Source of the DNA: Citrus sinensis
Lineage: Eukaryota; Streptophyta; Magnoliopsida; Sapindales; Rutaceae
Direction of reading: 5' to 3'
Assembly (NCBI RefSeq): GCF_022201045.2
Contig: NC_068557.1
Coordinates: 28,745,501 to 28,809,500 of the forward strand
Length of the DNA: 64,000 nucleotides
The notes beneath the pieces were generated by a model, which worked only from the letters and a program-made list of their open reading frames with translations, did not search any database and had not been told where the DNA came from. The position numbers and the translations under genes were made by a program. Positions 17,240 to 29,666 of this stretch are shown here, one piece after another (the stretch's first letter is position 1; each line of letters opens with the position of its first letter).

Positions 17240-18976
17240 TCACATGAATCCAGAAATCACTTGTTTATATGTTGCTTCATCAGGTTTGTGTCCCATCTTC
17301 AACATTTCATCATGATTTTTCATGGCTTTTCTCAGCTCCTTGAGGTGACAAAGCCTGCTAACCACAATCACAAAGCTTGAGCTGCTCACAACTTTAAGTT
17401 CCTTCATGTAATCAAATATCCGGACTGCTTCTTCCATTCTTCCATCTTTGAACAGTCCGTCAAGAAGTACATCATATGTTGCTACATCCAAGCTGCCTTT
17501 CAATTTCTCTATCTTAATATGCAAGGCAATAGCTTTATCAATCTGTCTGTTGGAGCAGTAGTACTCCATTAAGGAGGAACAACAAAAGGAATCAAGCAAT
17601 AAACCTTGATCTAAAACAGCACTCAACAATTCCTCCACTTCTTTCCATTTACCTTTACCGCATTGTGATGCTACAAATCTAGACAACTCCATTGCACAAG
17701 GAATGTATCCTCTTTCTACGACATCCCTTAACAATCCACATACCTCCTCGGGCTGATGTTCTTTGCACAGGACATTTACAAATGCATAATAATCACTATC
17801 CCTCACCGTGATACCCCTTTCAGATATCAAGTGGTAAATTTGAATAGCTTCCTTTACTCTTCCTTCTTTAGACAATGCCTTTAACATACACCCACATGTA
17901 TCATCCTGTAATTCAATCTTCTCATCACAAGCTCTCTTGAAAATCATCTCTGCTGCATATGTCTTCCCCATATCAGAAAGCTTTTGAATGACAGAATCAT
18001 TTCCAGATAGAAAATGTTTTGGAAGCAACTTTTTCTCTACCATTAAACCCACTATCGTATCACTCACTTCAGTTTTTTCATATCTACGAGCCCCATCAAG
18101 TATCGAACTATAAGTACTAAAACCAGGAGTTAAATTTCTACCATTACACATCTCATTTAATCTATCAAACGCAGCTCCAAAATCCCCTTTTTTGCTATAA
18201 AAGTCAATAACAAGATTATACATAACAGAGCTGTAAATTCCCGAATCCAACAGTCCTAAAACAACCTCAAATTTTCCACTTCTACAAAGAATCTGAGCAA
18301 CCAATGACCAAGTAAACTTATTTGGCGACACTCCATCCCGAACCATGGCACCATATAAACACGAAGCTAGTCTAATCTCATTTTGTCTGTACAAAGCATC
18401 AAGCAACGCATTACAGGCACTAACTGCAGGTACAAAACCGTAAACTCTCATCATTCTATACACCTCTAAACCGTCCATAAACAAACCCTTATGTGAATAG
18501 CAATCAAGAACTAAACTTAAAGCATCAGACTGAGAATCTCTACCTTCACAAGATTGAATCATGGAATGAGTAAGCACAGTGGCAGTGTGCGTCTGGATTA
18601 AAGAATCCAAAATGGGTTTGATGCGCTCGGTTTGACCCGACCCGAGAAGTAATCGGATGATGTGGCACTGGGATATGAGGTCAGGTTCGAAGTGTAAACT
18701 GGTTTTAATCCAATAGAAGAAGTTGAGAGAGACTTGCGGGTTGTGTTTGGTTTTGTGGAGGATTTGAAGGAAGAGAGAAGGGGTTAGTTTGGAGGAAAGG
18801 TGGAGGTTTTGCAGAAGAGAGGGCCAGTTGTGTCTTTGTAAGAGAGTGGATGAGATTTGATGGACTAGCTGGGTTCGTTTGATTTGGGTTCTCCAATTGA
18901 TAGAAGTTTTTTTCGCTTTTGTTGTTGAAGTTGAGAATACTTTGATGAATTGGTAAATTCTGTTGTTGGGAAGCAT
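17240..18976 (-). CDS. P-class pentatricopeptide repeat protein, mitochondrial type
   Basis: RNA-binding organelle protein; P-class PPRs stabilise, process or activate specific organelle transcripts. Intronless, 578 aa, as most PPR genes are. The N-terminus (MLPNNRIYQFIKVFSTSTTK) is basic and hydroxylated without acidic residues, fitting mitochondrial import. From about residue 130 there are some 11 degenerate 35-aa repeats; clear ones include YNLVIDFYSKKGDFGAAFDRL, CGCMLKALSKEGRVKEAIQIY and YDVLLDGLFKDGRMEEAVRIF. It ends in a last repeat (KPDEATYKQVISGFM) with no E or DYW domain, so no editing deaminase. The order and C-terminus recall Arabidopsis At4g21170, but that is from memory. Reading further upstream in frame gives no earlier ATG, only TTG. 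Confidence 0.95.
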   Translation of the reverse strand: MLPNNRIYQFIKVFSTSTTKAKKTSINWRTQIKRTQLVHQISSTLLQRHNWPSLLQNLHLSSKLTPSLFLQILHKTKHNPQVSLNFFYWIKTSLHFEPDLISQCHIIRLLLGSGQTERIKPILDSLIQTHTATVLTHSMIQSCEGRDSQSDALSLVLDCYSHKGLFMDGLEVYRMMRVYGFVPAVSACNALLDALYRQNEIRLASCLYGAMVRDGVSPNKFTWSLVAQILCRSGKFEVVLGLLDSGIYSSVMYNLVIDFYSKKGDFGAAFDRLNEMCNGRNLTPGFSTYSSILDGARRYEKTEVSDTIVGLMVEKKLLPKHFLSGNDSVIQKLSDMGKTYAAEMIFKRACDEKIELQDDTCGCMLKALSKEGRVKEAIQIYHLISERGITVRDSDYYAFVNVLCKEHQPEEVCGLLRDVVERGYIPCAMELSRFVASQCGKGKWKEVEELLSAVLDQGLLLDSFCCSSLMEYYCSNRQIDKAIALHIKIEKLKGSLDVATYDVLLDGLFKDGRMEEAVRIFDYMKELKVVSSSSFVIVVSRLCHLKELRKAMKNHDEMLKMGHKPDEATYKQVISGFM

Positions 18977-20257
18977 TTCATTTTCTGTGAAGACACAGAT
19001 CAACTCTGTATTGTTTGCTTGTATGACGACAATGTAGACAACATAACGGGCATGGCAAAAATATCCGCCCGGCCCGGATTTGGCGATTTCGGTCCGAGTT
19101 ACATCCGGTCGAAGATGAGGTTGGACCGGTCCTAATCTAAGCGTCTCTGAGGGTCCGTGTGGGATCTCACATATTACATATATTTAAAATTTTAAACATT
19201 TTAAATTCGTATTTTCAAACTCAATTTCATCAAAACAAAATTATAAAATAAGTTAAAAATATACATATATAATATTATAAAATATAAATTCAGATTTTTT
19301 AATTTGATCGAGTGTTCAAAAAACATGCTTAGACTGAATTTGGACATTGCCATAAATTGGTTTGAGTTTTTGTCATTCCTACAAACACACAATTGATGAG
19401 AGTAAACTGATGTTGTTTGTTTAGGTAGTTTGAGAATTAATGGACTCTTCTCACTTTAATCATGGTCATTGGATAAACTTTACACAAAATTTAATTCTTA
19501 GTCTAATTTAAAATTTAATTTATAAGATGATCCTTGTTAAGAAGTTACATATCATCAATAAAAATATTATAATCACAAACTCAAATATAGTTTAATTAAT
19601 ACAATTTTTAAATTATTGGAAACTATTATTGTGTTGATGTAAGTTACGTCATTATATAACTTAACAATACCTCTATGAGAATCACTTAAAAATCTCATCG
19701 AAAACTTTAATTTTTTTACTGTTATTGTTAAATCAATTTTAGCGAGAAAAACTCATTTTTCTTCATTTTTTTTTCTTTTTGTTTCTCTTTTCTTTTGGAG
19801 CAGTCATTCAATTTGGATTCGTAATCATATCTTGGTTCAATTGGAAGAAATGATAGCAATAATTTTCTTATAGGATCTAAATGCCACTGCCTGTGAGTCG
19901 CTGACTTATTCTTCAATAGCTCTCCCGGAGATAGAGCCCTCCCCGAGCTCCTTCCGCTCTTTGGGAGCTTACAGTTTTATGTACCGAGTATTACGGAAAC
20001 TCTGAAGGCTATGTAAACATTTGCTTTTATTTTTTATTTTCTATTTCAACATAAAAGCAGCATTGCCGTGTTTTTTTTTTTTAGCTGTTGAATTCATTAA
20101 TTTGGAACTCAACAAAAATCGAAGAAAAATTACACCAAATTTCTCCATCCCCACGATATTTAGTGGCCGATCGTAGTTACAATTTTTATTTTTTTTGGGT
20201 TTATTGTTGATTTTGAATTCTCATCAAAATGTACATAATTCTCAGATTTTATAATTT
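18977..20257. other. PPR upstream region and THI1 3' flank
   Basis: AT-rich, no gene or element ends recognised. Close to the THI1 stop I looked for, and did not find, a thiamine-pyrophosphate riboswitch. Confidence 0.5.
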
Positions 20258-21530
<1,273 letters not shown>

Positions 21531-21870
21531 GCACTTGTCAGGCGGTGAGAGTGATGAAAAATATCGTGTGAAAATATCTAGAAAGTGCAATTAGAAGGAG
21601 AAGATAGAATTTGAACGGTCCGTATCTTATCTGGAAATTTGGCTATCTACTTGGGATTTCTGATATTTTTTCTCATTTTCCTGTGGAAAAGGAAACAACC
21701 AGCACGGCTTTCGGTTCTGTCATTTTCATTTTTTCTCTAAATGTATTTCATGAGCCTACCAAAATTTCTCCAATCACCTTTTACTAATTAAGGCTCTTTT
21801 TTTTTTTTCTTTTTTCTCGTCCAAAAAAAAAAAATTTGACATTTCTTTTTTTTCCTGATATATAATCTTA

Positions 21871-22733
21871 GGACATCTCTAATATAGCAATAAATGTAAC
21901 ACCAAATCACTTTTTACATCATTTTTAGTATAAAATACTTCTCTAATATAACACCAAAATGGTGTAATGAATAGTATTGTATGGTGCAACACTATTTATT
22001 ACACCAAATTTGGTACTAGAGAAAAAAGTCTCAAATATCTTTATTACTTTATCTTATTTACATATATGTCATATTTATATAACATTTTAAGTTATTATTA
22101 TTATTTTTGTTATTTTTTTAATTTCATTTTTTTAATTTTTGAATATTATACTAATATTTTAAATAAAAAATATTCATCACAAAAATTAATAATAAAAATA
22201 AAATGCCAATAACATTAATTACTAGATTACATCTTACAAATTTAAATTAACACAAATTAAAAAAGCTACTACTACTAGCATAAATTAGAACAATTATTTA
22301 GTAATGTGGGAGATCATTATTAGATCCTCCAATATCACCAAAATATTGGCCAATATTATTTCGAATAACTAGAGTATTATTGTTATTGTATTGTATTTTT
22401 CTATATTATTGTTGTTATTTATTGTTATTGTATTTTTCTATATGAATGTAATGTTTAATTTTCATAATGTACTAATTAGTTAATTAAATACAAATTTAAT
22501 AATTTTCTATATTTTTTTGTTAATCGATATAAAATTACTTATTACTTAATTATCTATATTAATAGTAATATTTATTGTGTTAATTGAATTAATTCTTGAA
22601 AATTAAAGGAATAAAAAAAAGAATATTCTTTTTGGTGCAAATGAGTTGAAGATGAAATAATAATTTAATGTGAAAAAAATACATTTTTTGTATCGGTATT
22701 ACACCAAAATGTTGTTATGCATTGGAGATGGCC
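21871..22733. mobile_element. PIF/Harbinger-like non-autonomous element
   Basis: Terminal inverted repeats GGACATCTCTAATA... and, reversed from the right end, GGCCATCTCCAATG..., with further similarity inwards (ACACCAAA/TGGTGTAA). The element is flanked by TTA on both sides (21868-21870, 22734-22736), the usual target for this superfamily. Length 863 bp, interior very AT-rich. On the minus strand near 22300-22360 a short reading frame ends in IGQYFGDIGGSNND-LPHY then stop, like the C-terminus of the Myb-like second protein of plant Harbingers, so it may be a deletion derivative. It ends 44 bp from the tRNA-Leu gene. Confidence 0.82.
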
Positions 22734-22776
22734 TTACCACTATCTTCCCCTATTAAAAATTATAATATTGATAGTC

Positions 22777-22777
<1 letters not shown>

Positions 22778-22856
<79 letters not shown>
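22778..22856 (-). tRNA. tRNA-Leu (UAG)
   Basis: 79-nt cloverleaf on the minus strand. Acceptor stem GACAGTT/AGCTGTC pairs over 7 bp with one G-T. A-box-like TGGCCGAGTGG, anticodon arm CCAGA-TTTAGGC-TCTGG with anticodon TAG, a long variable arm (GTCCGAAAGGGC) as expected for class II leucine tRNA, and T-arm/B box GGGTTCAAATCCC. CCA is not encoded. A run of five T follows on the minus strand (22759-22755) as Pol III terminator. Confidence 0.97.
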
Positions 22857-23208
22857 GCCATGGGTGTGATTTAAACTTTTTTTTATATTTAAAGGATTTT
22901 TGTGGTCACTAATTAATGCCAAATTTGCATTGAGGAGCTTTCAAATTTTGGTTTCATTGCTTTAATCTTTTTACTTTTTGAAGACGGCACTTTCGTTATA
23001 GATATCCAGGTCCGACTACGCAATCTTTTTACCGACATTTATAACAGCCCCTGAGAGGTTTATTTTATTTTATTTTATTTTTTATATTTTCTTTTGCTCG
23101 CACGTGACTTGTTCATATGCTACACGGGAGTGCTCGATAGACCACAAATTAATTTCCTTTTTTTTTTAGAAAAAAATTCACTATCCATACTAAAGTCTGA
23201 CTTCCTTG

Positions 23209-23948
23209 TAGGCTTGGCAAAATCCGGGTCCGGTCCGGGTTTTGGTGTTGCCCGGGACCGGACCGGATGAGAGAAATGCAAGCCCGGACCCGGGTTAAAA
23301 CCTGGTTTTTCCGGGTGCAGTCCGGGCTTGAGCCCGGTACCTTCCGGGTCCGGGTTTTGATCCGGGCTTTTAAAACCCGCATGTGATAAATTTAATTTTT
23401 TTTTCAATTTTTTTCTTTAATTTTTTTTTTCATTTCTCTAACAATGCAAATTTTAAAAAAGAAAATAATCAAATAAACTCATTCAATCTCAAACTTTAAA
23501 AAAGAAAATAGTCAAATACAAATATATAACACATTAACAATGCAAATTTTGCACAAATGATTAATAAAAATTATTTCAATCTACTTTCTAATACCTAAAT
23601 TCATCCAATTTCTAACTTAAACTCATTCAATCTATATATAAAATAAATAAATTAAATTCAACAACACAATAATTACACAATAAATTTAAATAACATCCAA
23701 TATATCATAAATTCATAATTATATATTTATATATAATATATTTATTTTTTAAAATTTATTAAAAAACCGGGTCCGGTCCGGGTTCCGGGTTTTTTGTGTT
23801 GAACCCGGACCCGGGACCGGAAATGTCCGGGTTTGAGAATTTCAAACCCGGGTCCGGTTTTTATATGCATGCGGTCCGGGTTTTGCCCGGACCGGATTGG
23901 CCGGGTCCGGGCCGGGTCCGGTCCGGGCGGGCTTTTTTGACACCCCTA
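23209..23948. mobile_element. hAT-like non-autonomous element with CCCGG-rich ends
   Basis: Ends TAGGCTTGGCAAAA and, reversed, TAGGGGTGTCAAAA fit the hAT end consensus. An 8-bp target duplication CTTCCTTG flanks it (23201-23208, 23949-23956). Beyond the termini both ends carry long, imperfect inverted arrays of CCGGGTCCGG-type motifs (23224-23380 and 23767-23935). The 740-bp interior is AT-rich and non-coding; the Pro/Gly-rich frames read from the arrays are artefacts. Confidence 0.88.
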
Positions 23949-23956
23949 CTTCCTTG

Positions 23957-24660
23957 TCCGTTTCGAAAATAGATGTACAGTTAAATAAGTCCGCCACCAA
24001 TCATATATAGTGTTAGCCACTATTTAATATTGGGGTTTTGTAATTTAAAAATTATAACTATTATAAAATATATATAATTATGAAATAAAAGTTAATAGAT
24101 ATGTGGTAAATTTGATATTTAAAATAAAATTTTGATAAAAAAATATAAAATTTTTGTTATACAAGTGATGAATAAAATTAATTTAGCTTCTAAAGTATCG
24201 CGGTTAGTATTTATCGAATATTTTAATACTGTAACTTAAAAATCACAACTGTCTAACCTCAATATCAAATAAAGTTTATAGTTTAGACATTTTAACTTCT
24301 TTTTTCGTTTGTGCAAATGAAAAATAAAAATAGTCTCAAACTATTTTGCTTATCATGATTCTAAAACTTAATTGTAAGACAATGGCGAATGTCAAATGGA
24401 TGAATAAGTTGGCCTAATCCAATTATTACTTGTCAGAAAAGTCTTTTTGCAAATTCCGATAGTTACAAAATTATTTACTGAAGAATATTGCAAGTAAGGT
24501 ATATGAGAACGTAATATCTGCTGAAGCTAATGGTTTAAAAATTTCGATAATAAAATTCAAACCTCAAAAAATCCAAACGTACAGAACTCTCGGCATATTG
24601 AATAATAGAAGTTTGAAAATAATGATTAAAATTATAATAAATTGTGTAGAGGAGACATTT
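23957..24660. other. AT-rich intergenic DNA
   Basis: No gene or element ends recognised between the hAT-like element and the 142-bp MITE. Confidence 0.5.
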
Positions 24661-24668
24661 CGATAGTG

Positions 24669-24810
24669 GGGGAAATTTGTGGTGCAACTGTGGTACTGTG
24701 CCACAGTTACATTTAGCCGTTGGATGTCAATAGACCCCACCAATCTAAGTACATTCAACGGCTAAATGCAATTGTGCCACGGTACTACAATTGCACCGTA
24801 GCCTGATCCC
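24669..24810. mobile_element. 142-bp foldback MITE
   Basis: Two arms of about 60 bp are near-perfect inverted copies (GGTGCAACTGTGGTACTG... versus, reversed, GGTGCAATTGTAGTACCG..., both running into TTTAGCCGTTG), separated by about 20 bp. The 8-bp sequence CGATAGTG occurs directly on each side (24661-24668, 24811-24818) and is taken as the target duplication, which points to hAT or a related superfamily. Confidence 0.82.
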
Positions 24811-24818
24811 CGATAGTG

Positions 24819-25828
24819 AGATACTGAGGTGGCTCTATTCAAGTTGCAAAAAGAGCCGGAGTCCTCCGAAAGAGACGCCTGAAAAGTGAACAAGCCTACA
24901 AATCATCATCAGCTGCCGTTCATATGTATTAGAAACAAACAGATAAAACCAAGAGTGAAAAAGCGTACGCGTCTACGCATAAACAAATTAATAGTAAAAG
25001 TTTAGGGATGAAATTCTCTGCTCTTTGTGAAGGCGAACTCAAAAGTTTTTATAATGTACGGTCATCCCCACCGGAGAAGAACTCTTATGACCTTCCTGGC
25101 ATGTCACGTGACACGTGACGTGACACCCTTCTTCAACTCTTAGTCAATCATTCATCATTGACCTTATGAAACGGCTGTGATTCCATCTTACTCTGACAAC
25201 AATTTAACAAGATTGCTGTACCGCAGCAACACACATATAATATATCCACCATTAACTCTTGGTTACAGGGTTAGCATGTTGGTCATGTTTGCCCCCCAGC
25301 AAAAGTAAGCTAGCTCTGTTAAAACTTAAAAGTTTTTGTTAATTAAATACAAATTTAAGAATTATCGATTTTGCTGCGTGCATGAAAAGTGGAGCTGGCA
25401 TAATCAAACAGAGAAAAGCCCGAGTTATTGAAGGAAAGATTGTGTTGTTTTAATCCTTTTGACTAAAGCTAATGTGATTCTTCTTTAGTTTAAACCCCGT
25501 TCAAATTTTATTTAACCGACCGCAAAATCCAGTTGTCAATTCCAAGAACTTTCTGATTCTTGAAAAACTAATCAAAATCATTCACGTTCATAGCAGCAAC
25601 ACATGGTCCCTACCTCCATTTTTGTTCTGCTAAAACCCATTGGATGTCAGCCTGGCTCAATATTTTTTTTATTTATCAAAAATGAATTTATGCACTCCTC
25701 CATGCATCATGTTTCCCGCATTCCCAAAATGCCCATGTCGGTTTTGTAGCTGCATTTTCGATCTTGATGCAACAATTCAATTTAGTAAAACCAAAGGAAA
25801 CTTTATATATATATATATATATAAAAGA

Positions 25829-25861
<33 letters not shown>

Positions 25862-26168
25862 GATTACCATAAATCTACCTTTCATTAAAGTATAGATTCA
25901 CCGAAAACAAGAAAAATCAACTTGACCCTCGTTCATTTAACTGATGAATTATTAAATCGCTCATGTGGGCAAGACTGTACTAGTGAAATAATAAATCAGA
26001 CAATAATATAGCAACTTGTCTTCCAGTTATACCCCTTCGTATGAAGAGTCATTTTTCAAGTATTAATATTTAATGCACATCATCTTCTCAAAGATCCAGC
26101 TGGGGGGGCGAAAAAAGGCTCATTCTTTGCTTCCAAAGTCCGTCACTGAGCACTGAAGATTGGAGAGA
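24819..26168. other. Upstream region of the XTH gene
   Basis: No gene recognised. It contains a compound microsatellite, (TA)n at 25804-25822 then (CA)n at 25834-25861. Around 25104-25125 ACGTG cores are clustered (CACGTGACACGTGACGTGAC), which could be bZIP/bHLH binding sites, about 1 kb upstream of the XTH start. Confidence 0.5.
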
Positions 26169-27439
26169 ATGATCTCTTCAATGGTCACTCCTGTCTTCAT
26201 TGCAGCTCTAATGGCTGCCACTTGTTATGCTTCTGAAGCAGCAGCTATATCAAAGGGATCTTTTGAAGATAACTTCAGCATAATGTGGTCCGATAATCAT
26301 TTTACAACCTCTGAAGATGGACAGATCTGGTTCCTCTCTCTAGACAAAGAAACAGGTAATAATTAAACTTACACATTCTTCAATATTTGCTTGATGATTT
26401 CATTGTTATCAACTCCACCATTGATGCTGACAGAGTCATTATTCATTAATGCTTCAGATTCCATTGCATTTATTCCTTTAAAGTTTAATCATCTTGCTTC
26501 ATTTTGAAGATATTATTTTCCATTGATTTAGGTTGTGGGTTTCAAACGAAGCAGAGATACAGATTTGGTTGGTTTAGCATGAAACTGAAGCTGGTTGGAG
26601 GGGACTCTGCCGGTGTTGTTACAGCTTACTATGTAAAAGCTCTGACTTGCGGTTGTGCTATCTGCATTTCTTGAATTACCTTAAGCATAGCATCGTATTC
26701 TAAAAAAAAATGAAATTGTTGCAGATGTGTACAGAGAATGGGGCAGGGCCAACAAGAGATGAATTGGATTTTGAGTTCTTGGGGAATAGAACAGGGCAGC
26801 CATATCTTATACAAACGAATATTTATAAGAATGGGACTGGTAACAGAGAGATGAGGCACATGCTTTGGTTTGACCCAACTCAAGATTACCATACTTATTC
26901 CATTTTATGGAACAACCACCAGATTGTGTAAGTACTTTTTTAAAATCAACATGTGCCTGTGGGTGTGGGTGTATATATGTGTATGCATAACACTGCTCTG
27001 CTTGTAGGCATGCACTGACATACAATTGAATTGCAGGTTTTTTGTTGACAGGGTTCCAATAAGAGTGTTCAAAAACAATGGGAAAGCAAATGATTTCTTC
27101 CCGAATGAGAAGCCAATGTACTTATTTTCCAGCATATGGAATGCGGATGAATGGGCAACGCGAGGGGGCCTGGAAAAGACTGACTGGAAGAAGGCTCCGT
27201 TTGTTTCATCTTACAAGGATTTCAGTGTTGATGGATGCCAATGGGAAGATCCCTACCCTGAATGCGTATCAACAACCACTAAGAATTGGTGGGATCAATA
27301 CGATGCCTGGCATCTCTCTGATTCTCAGAAACTGGACCATGCTTGGGTTCTGAGAAACCTTGTTATTTATGATTATTGCAAGGATACTGAAAGATTTCCA
27401 ACCTTGCCCGTCGAGTGTTCATTGAGTCCATGGGATTGA
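26169..27439 (+). CDS. XTH8: Xyloglucan endotransglucosylase/hydrolase, XTH8-like
   Basis: Secreted wall enzyme (GH16) that cuts and rejoins xyloglucan chains during growth. Four exons, 26169-26355, 26532-26632, 26725-26927, 27037-27439, joined at GT-AG sites, 297 aa. Seen: signal peptide to about residue 25; catalytic [12 protein letters not shown] at 108-119 with nucleophile Glu109 and acid/base Glu113 and the family's N-glycosylation site Asn117; substrate-cleft [34 protein letters not shown]; and a C-terminal XET domain with paired cysteines ([26 protein letters not shown]). The sequence fits the XTH6-8 group best, in my memory XTH8. The start is the first ATG in frame (26169); a TTG three codons earlier is not used. 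Leu110 replaces the more common Ile. Confidence 0.96.
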
Positions 27440-27749
27440 CAGATGACCCACCCCTGGCGAAAGGCGATTCATCTTCATTTTATTTTATTTTTAATTTCCT
27501 CTTCTTCATTTTAAATTTCGGGATCACGAGTATGAAAATGTGAATTAATTCTTTTGTCACCGTTATTCTATTTGATTGGTTATTGGATATCTATTTAATT
27601 TTATTCCATTATCATCTTCCATATTCCATTTATAAAAAAAGAAAAAATGTGTCTTATAATTTTACTAGTTACTTCTTCACTTCGATGAAATGTAAAAATT
27701 AAAATATATTGTTATACTTTTTTAAATGATATCTTAATTTAAGTAAATA

Positions 27750-27905
27750 TTTTTTACAGGCGATTGTAACTTACTCCTTACACAAAAATCATATGGAACA
27801 GTAACATAACAGTAGGAACCGCATAATTTGTGTGAAGAGTAAATTACAATCAGTTGTTCCATATAATTTTTGTGTGAAAAGTAAGTTACAACCAGCTGTA
27901 ACTTA
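27750..27905. repeat. Foldback repeat downstream of XTH
   Basis: Arms of about 40 bp (GATTGTAACTTACTCCTTAC near 27761 and its inverted copy near 27853-27893) around a ~50-bp centre that holds a third partial copy of the arm. No clear target duplication. Probably a decayed MITE. Confidence 0.6.
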
Positions 27906-28130
27906 GCTCTCCTAATTTATAAAAATTCTTGGAATGTGAAATAGATATCATTTGGCTAGCATATTATATAACATATATTTTTAAAATTAAAATAGTTAAT
28001 ATAGTGATCTAACGTTTAAACATAATAACAATAATGATGTTAGAGATTCCTACACCAGAGGTTATTTGGTTTTAAATTACAAATTCAGACAAACCAATAA
28101 AAATAAGGTAACTGACAGTCCTTCGCGAAC

Positions 28131-28202
28131 GCCGTCTTAGCTCAGTGGTAGAGCGCGTGGCTTTTAACCACGTGGTCGTGGGTTCGATCCCCACAGACGG
28201 CG
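28131..28202 (+). tRNA. tRNA-Lys (UUU)
   Basis: 72-nt cloverleaf: acceptor stem GCCGTCT/AGACGGC fully paired, A box TAGCTCAGTGG, anticodon arm CGTGG-CTTTTAA-CCACG with anticodon TTT, T-arm GTGGGTTCGATCCCCAC. CCA not encoded. A T5 run at 28217-28221 serves as Pol III terminator. The sequence fits the standard nuclear plant tRNA-Lys. Confidence 0.97.
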
Positions 28203-28442
28203 AAATAATATTAACATTTTTAAGGGTTCGTCTTCGAACGTCTATTAAACGAATTCCGAATTTTCTTTTTAATCAAATTCAGAATTTTTTTTTAATCATA
28301 TAAATTTATAATCTCTGGTTGAGGGTATTTGAGTCAATTCGGTAATTACCCCAAGGGTCGGAGAAGAGGATTCAATTCGTTCGAGGTCTATAAACAAATT
28401 CAGATTAGGGCTTCGACGAATTTGCAGAAGAGAAAAGCTATA

Positions 28443-29666
28443 ATGGTGTGCGAAAAGTGTAAGTTTTCTAATCTTCTTCCTCAGTTCAGTCATATTAATT
28501 ATCAATATCGTAGATGAATTAATTAAATTTTAGCAGTGGGTGATTAGCTGTTGATTGAATTGTGCAGGTGAAAAGAAGCTATCGAAAGTAATAGTGCCAG
28601 ATAAGTGGAAGGAAGGTGCCAGCAACACCACTGAAGCGGGCGGCCGTAAAGTCAATGAAAACAAACTCCTCTCCAAGAAGAAACGGTTATTATATTTTCC
28701 CATATTTTCATTTTTAACTGTTCAGATTAATTAATTGTTATAATTGAAGCTTTTGGGCATAAATTTCCGTTCTGGAAAGGGCTTAGATTTTGTTATATTG
28801 CAGTATCAGAATCTCATTCTTGGGTTGAGTTTGAGATTGCTTTTGTAGAAGGCACTGAAATTTTTGTAGTTCACGTCGTACCTAGCATGTTCTCTTCTGA
28901 CTCAAAAACACTCTTCATGGAAGCACACATCAATTGCTTCTTTCATTATGCAGCCCAAGTACTTTCTTGATAGCTTAGCACTTTAGAATAAATAGAAAAG
29001 GATAAAAAGGCTTTGGGTGGTTTTTAAGCACTCCCAAAAAGATTGTGAATCTGATGATAGTGTGAATTATGAGAAGAACTCAATAGGAATGTGATACTTT
29101 TTTTGTATTTAATGGAGTTTTGATGATAATTTTACAATTTCCGATGTGGGTTCATGTCGCATATTACCAGTATACATCAATTCAAAGAATATGAGACGCT
29201 CTGGTTGCTGTTCTAGTACTATTTTGTGCAGATATGGGTTTAGGCTTCTTCTCTGCTAGTTTTTGACTTGTGCCATGGTTCAGTTGATTATTTTTATTTT
29301 ATTTTAATTTTTTGGTACTTGGTCTATCTACACCTGTGGTCCTCGATCTATGATTTTTGCTAGATATTTATTTACTTTGAATTTTGTTGTTGCAGATGGA
29401 CTCCTTATGGAAATACCAAGTGCATCATTTGCAAGCAGCAAGTACACCAAGATGCCAAATATTGTCATACTTGTGCATACAGCAAAGGTGCTATTACTTG
29501 CCATTTCTTATCATGCTATTTTAATATTTTTTATGATTTTTTTAATTTTTAATTTTTATGTAATTATTCCTGAAGTGGTATTATTGCTATTTATCGTGCA
29601 GGAGTCTGTGCAATGTGTGGTAAACAAGTGTTAGACACCAAGTTCTATAAACAAAGCAATGTATAA
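28443..29666 (+). CDS. CRIPT: CRIPT homologue, small cysteine-rich zinc protein
   Basis: Conserved 96-aa eukaryotic protein. The animal homologue was named for PDZ binding, and human CRIPT has been linked to the minor spliceosome; the plant role is not established. Four exons: 28443-28458 (only 16 bp), 28568-28685, 29396-29487, 29602-29666, all GT-AG. Seen: MVCEKCEKK, KVIVPDKWKEG, the basic KLLSKKKRW, then CxxC pairs CIIC, CHTC and CAMC, giving with CEKC four pairs able to bind two zinc ions, and the end KFYKQSNV, shortened by the loss of the animal PDZ tail. Start and stop match the family. Without splice reasoning the tiny first exon is easily missed. Confidence 0.95.

Noticed and set aside
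20100-20257. Possible TPP riboswitch after THI1
   Set aside because: Thiamine synthesis suggested it, but I see no conserved pyrophosphate- and pyrimidine-sensor motifs; in plants the known switch is in THIC, not THI1.
22740-22922. 60-codon frame across the tRNA-Leu gene
   Set aside because: It is a shadow of the tRNA; the cloverleaf explains the conservation.
23120-23407. Pro/Gly-rich frames at the hAT-like end
   Set aside because: They are translations of the CCGGGTCCGG array in two frames; no ATG context or homologue.
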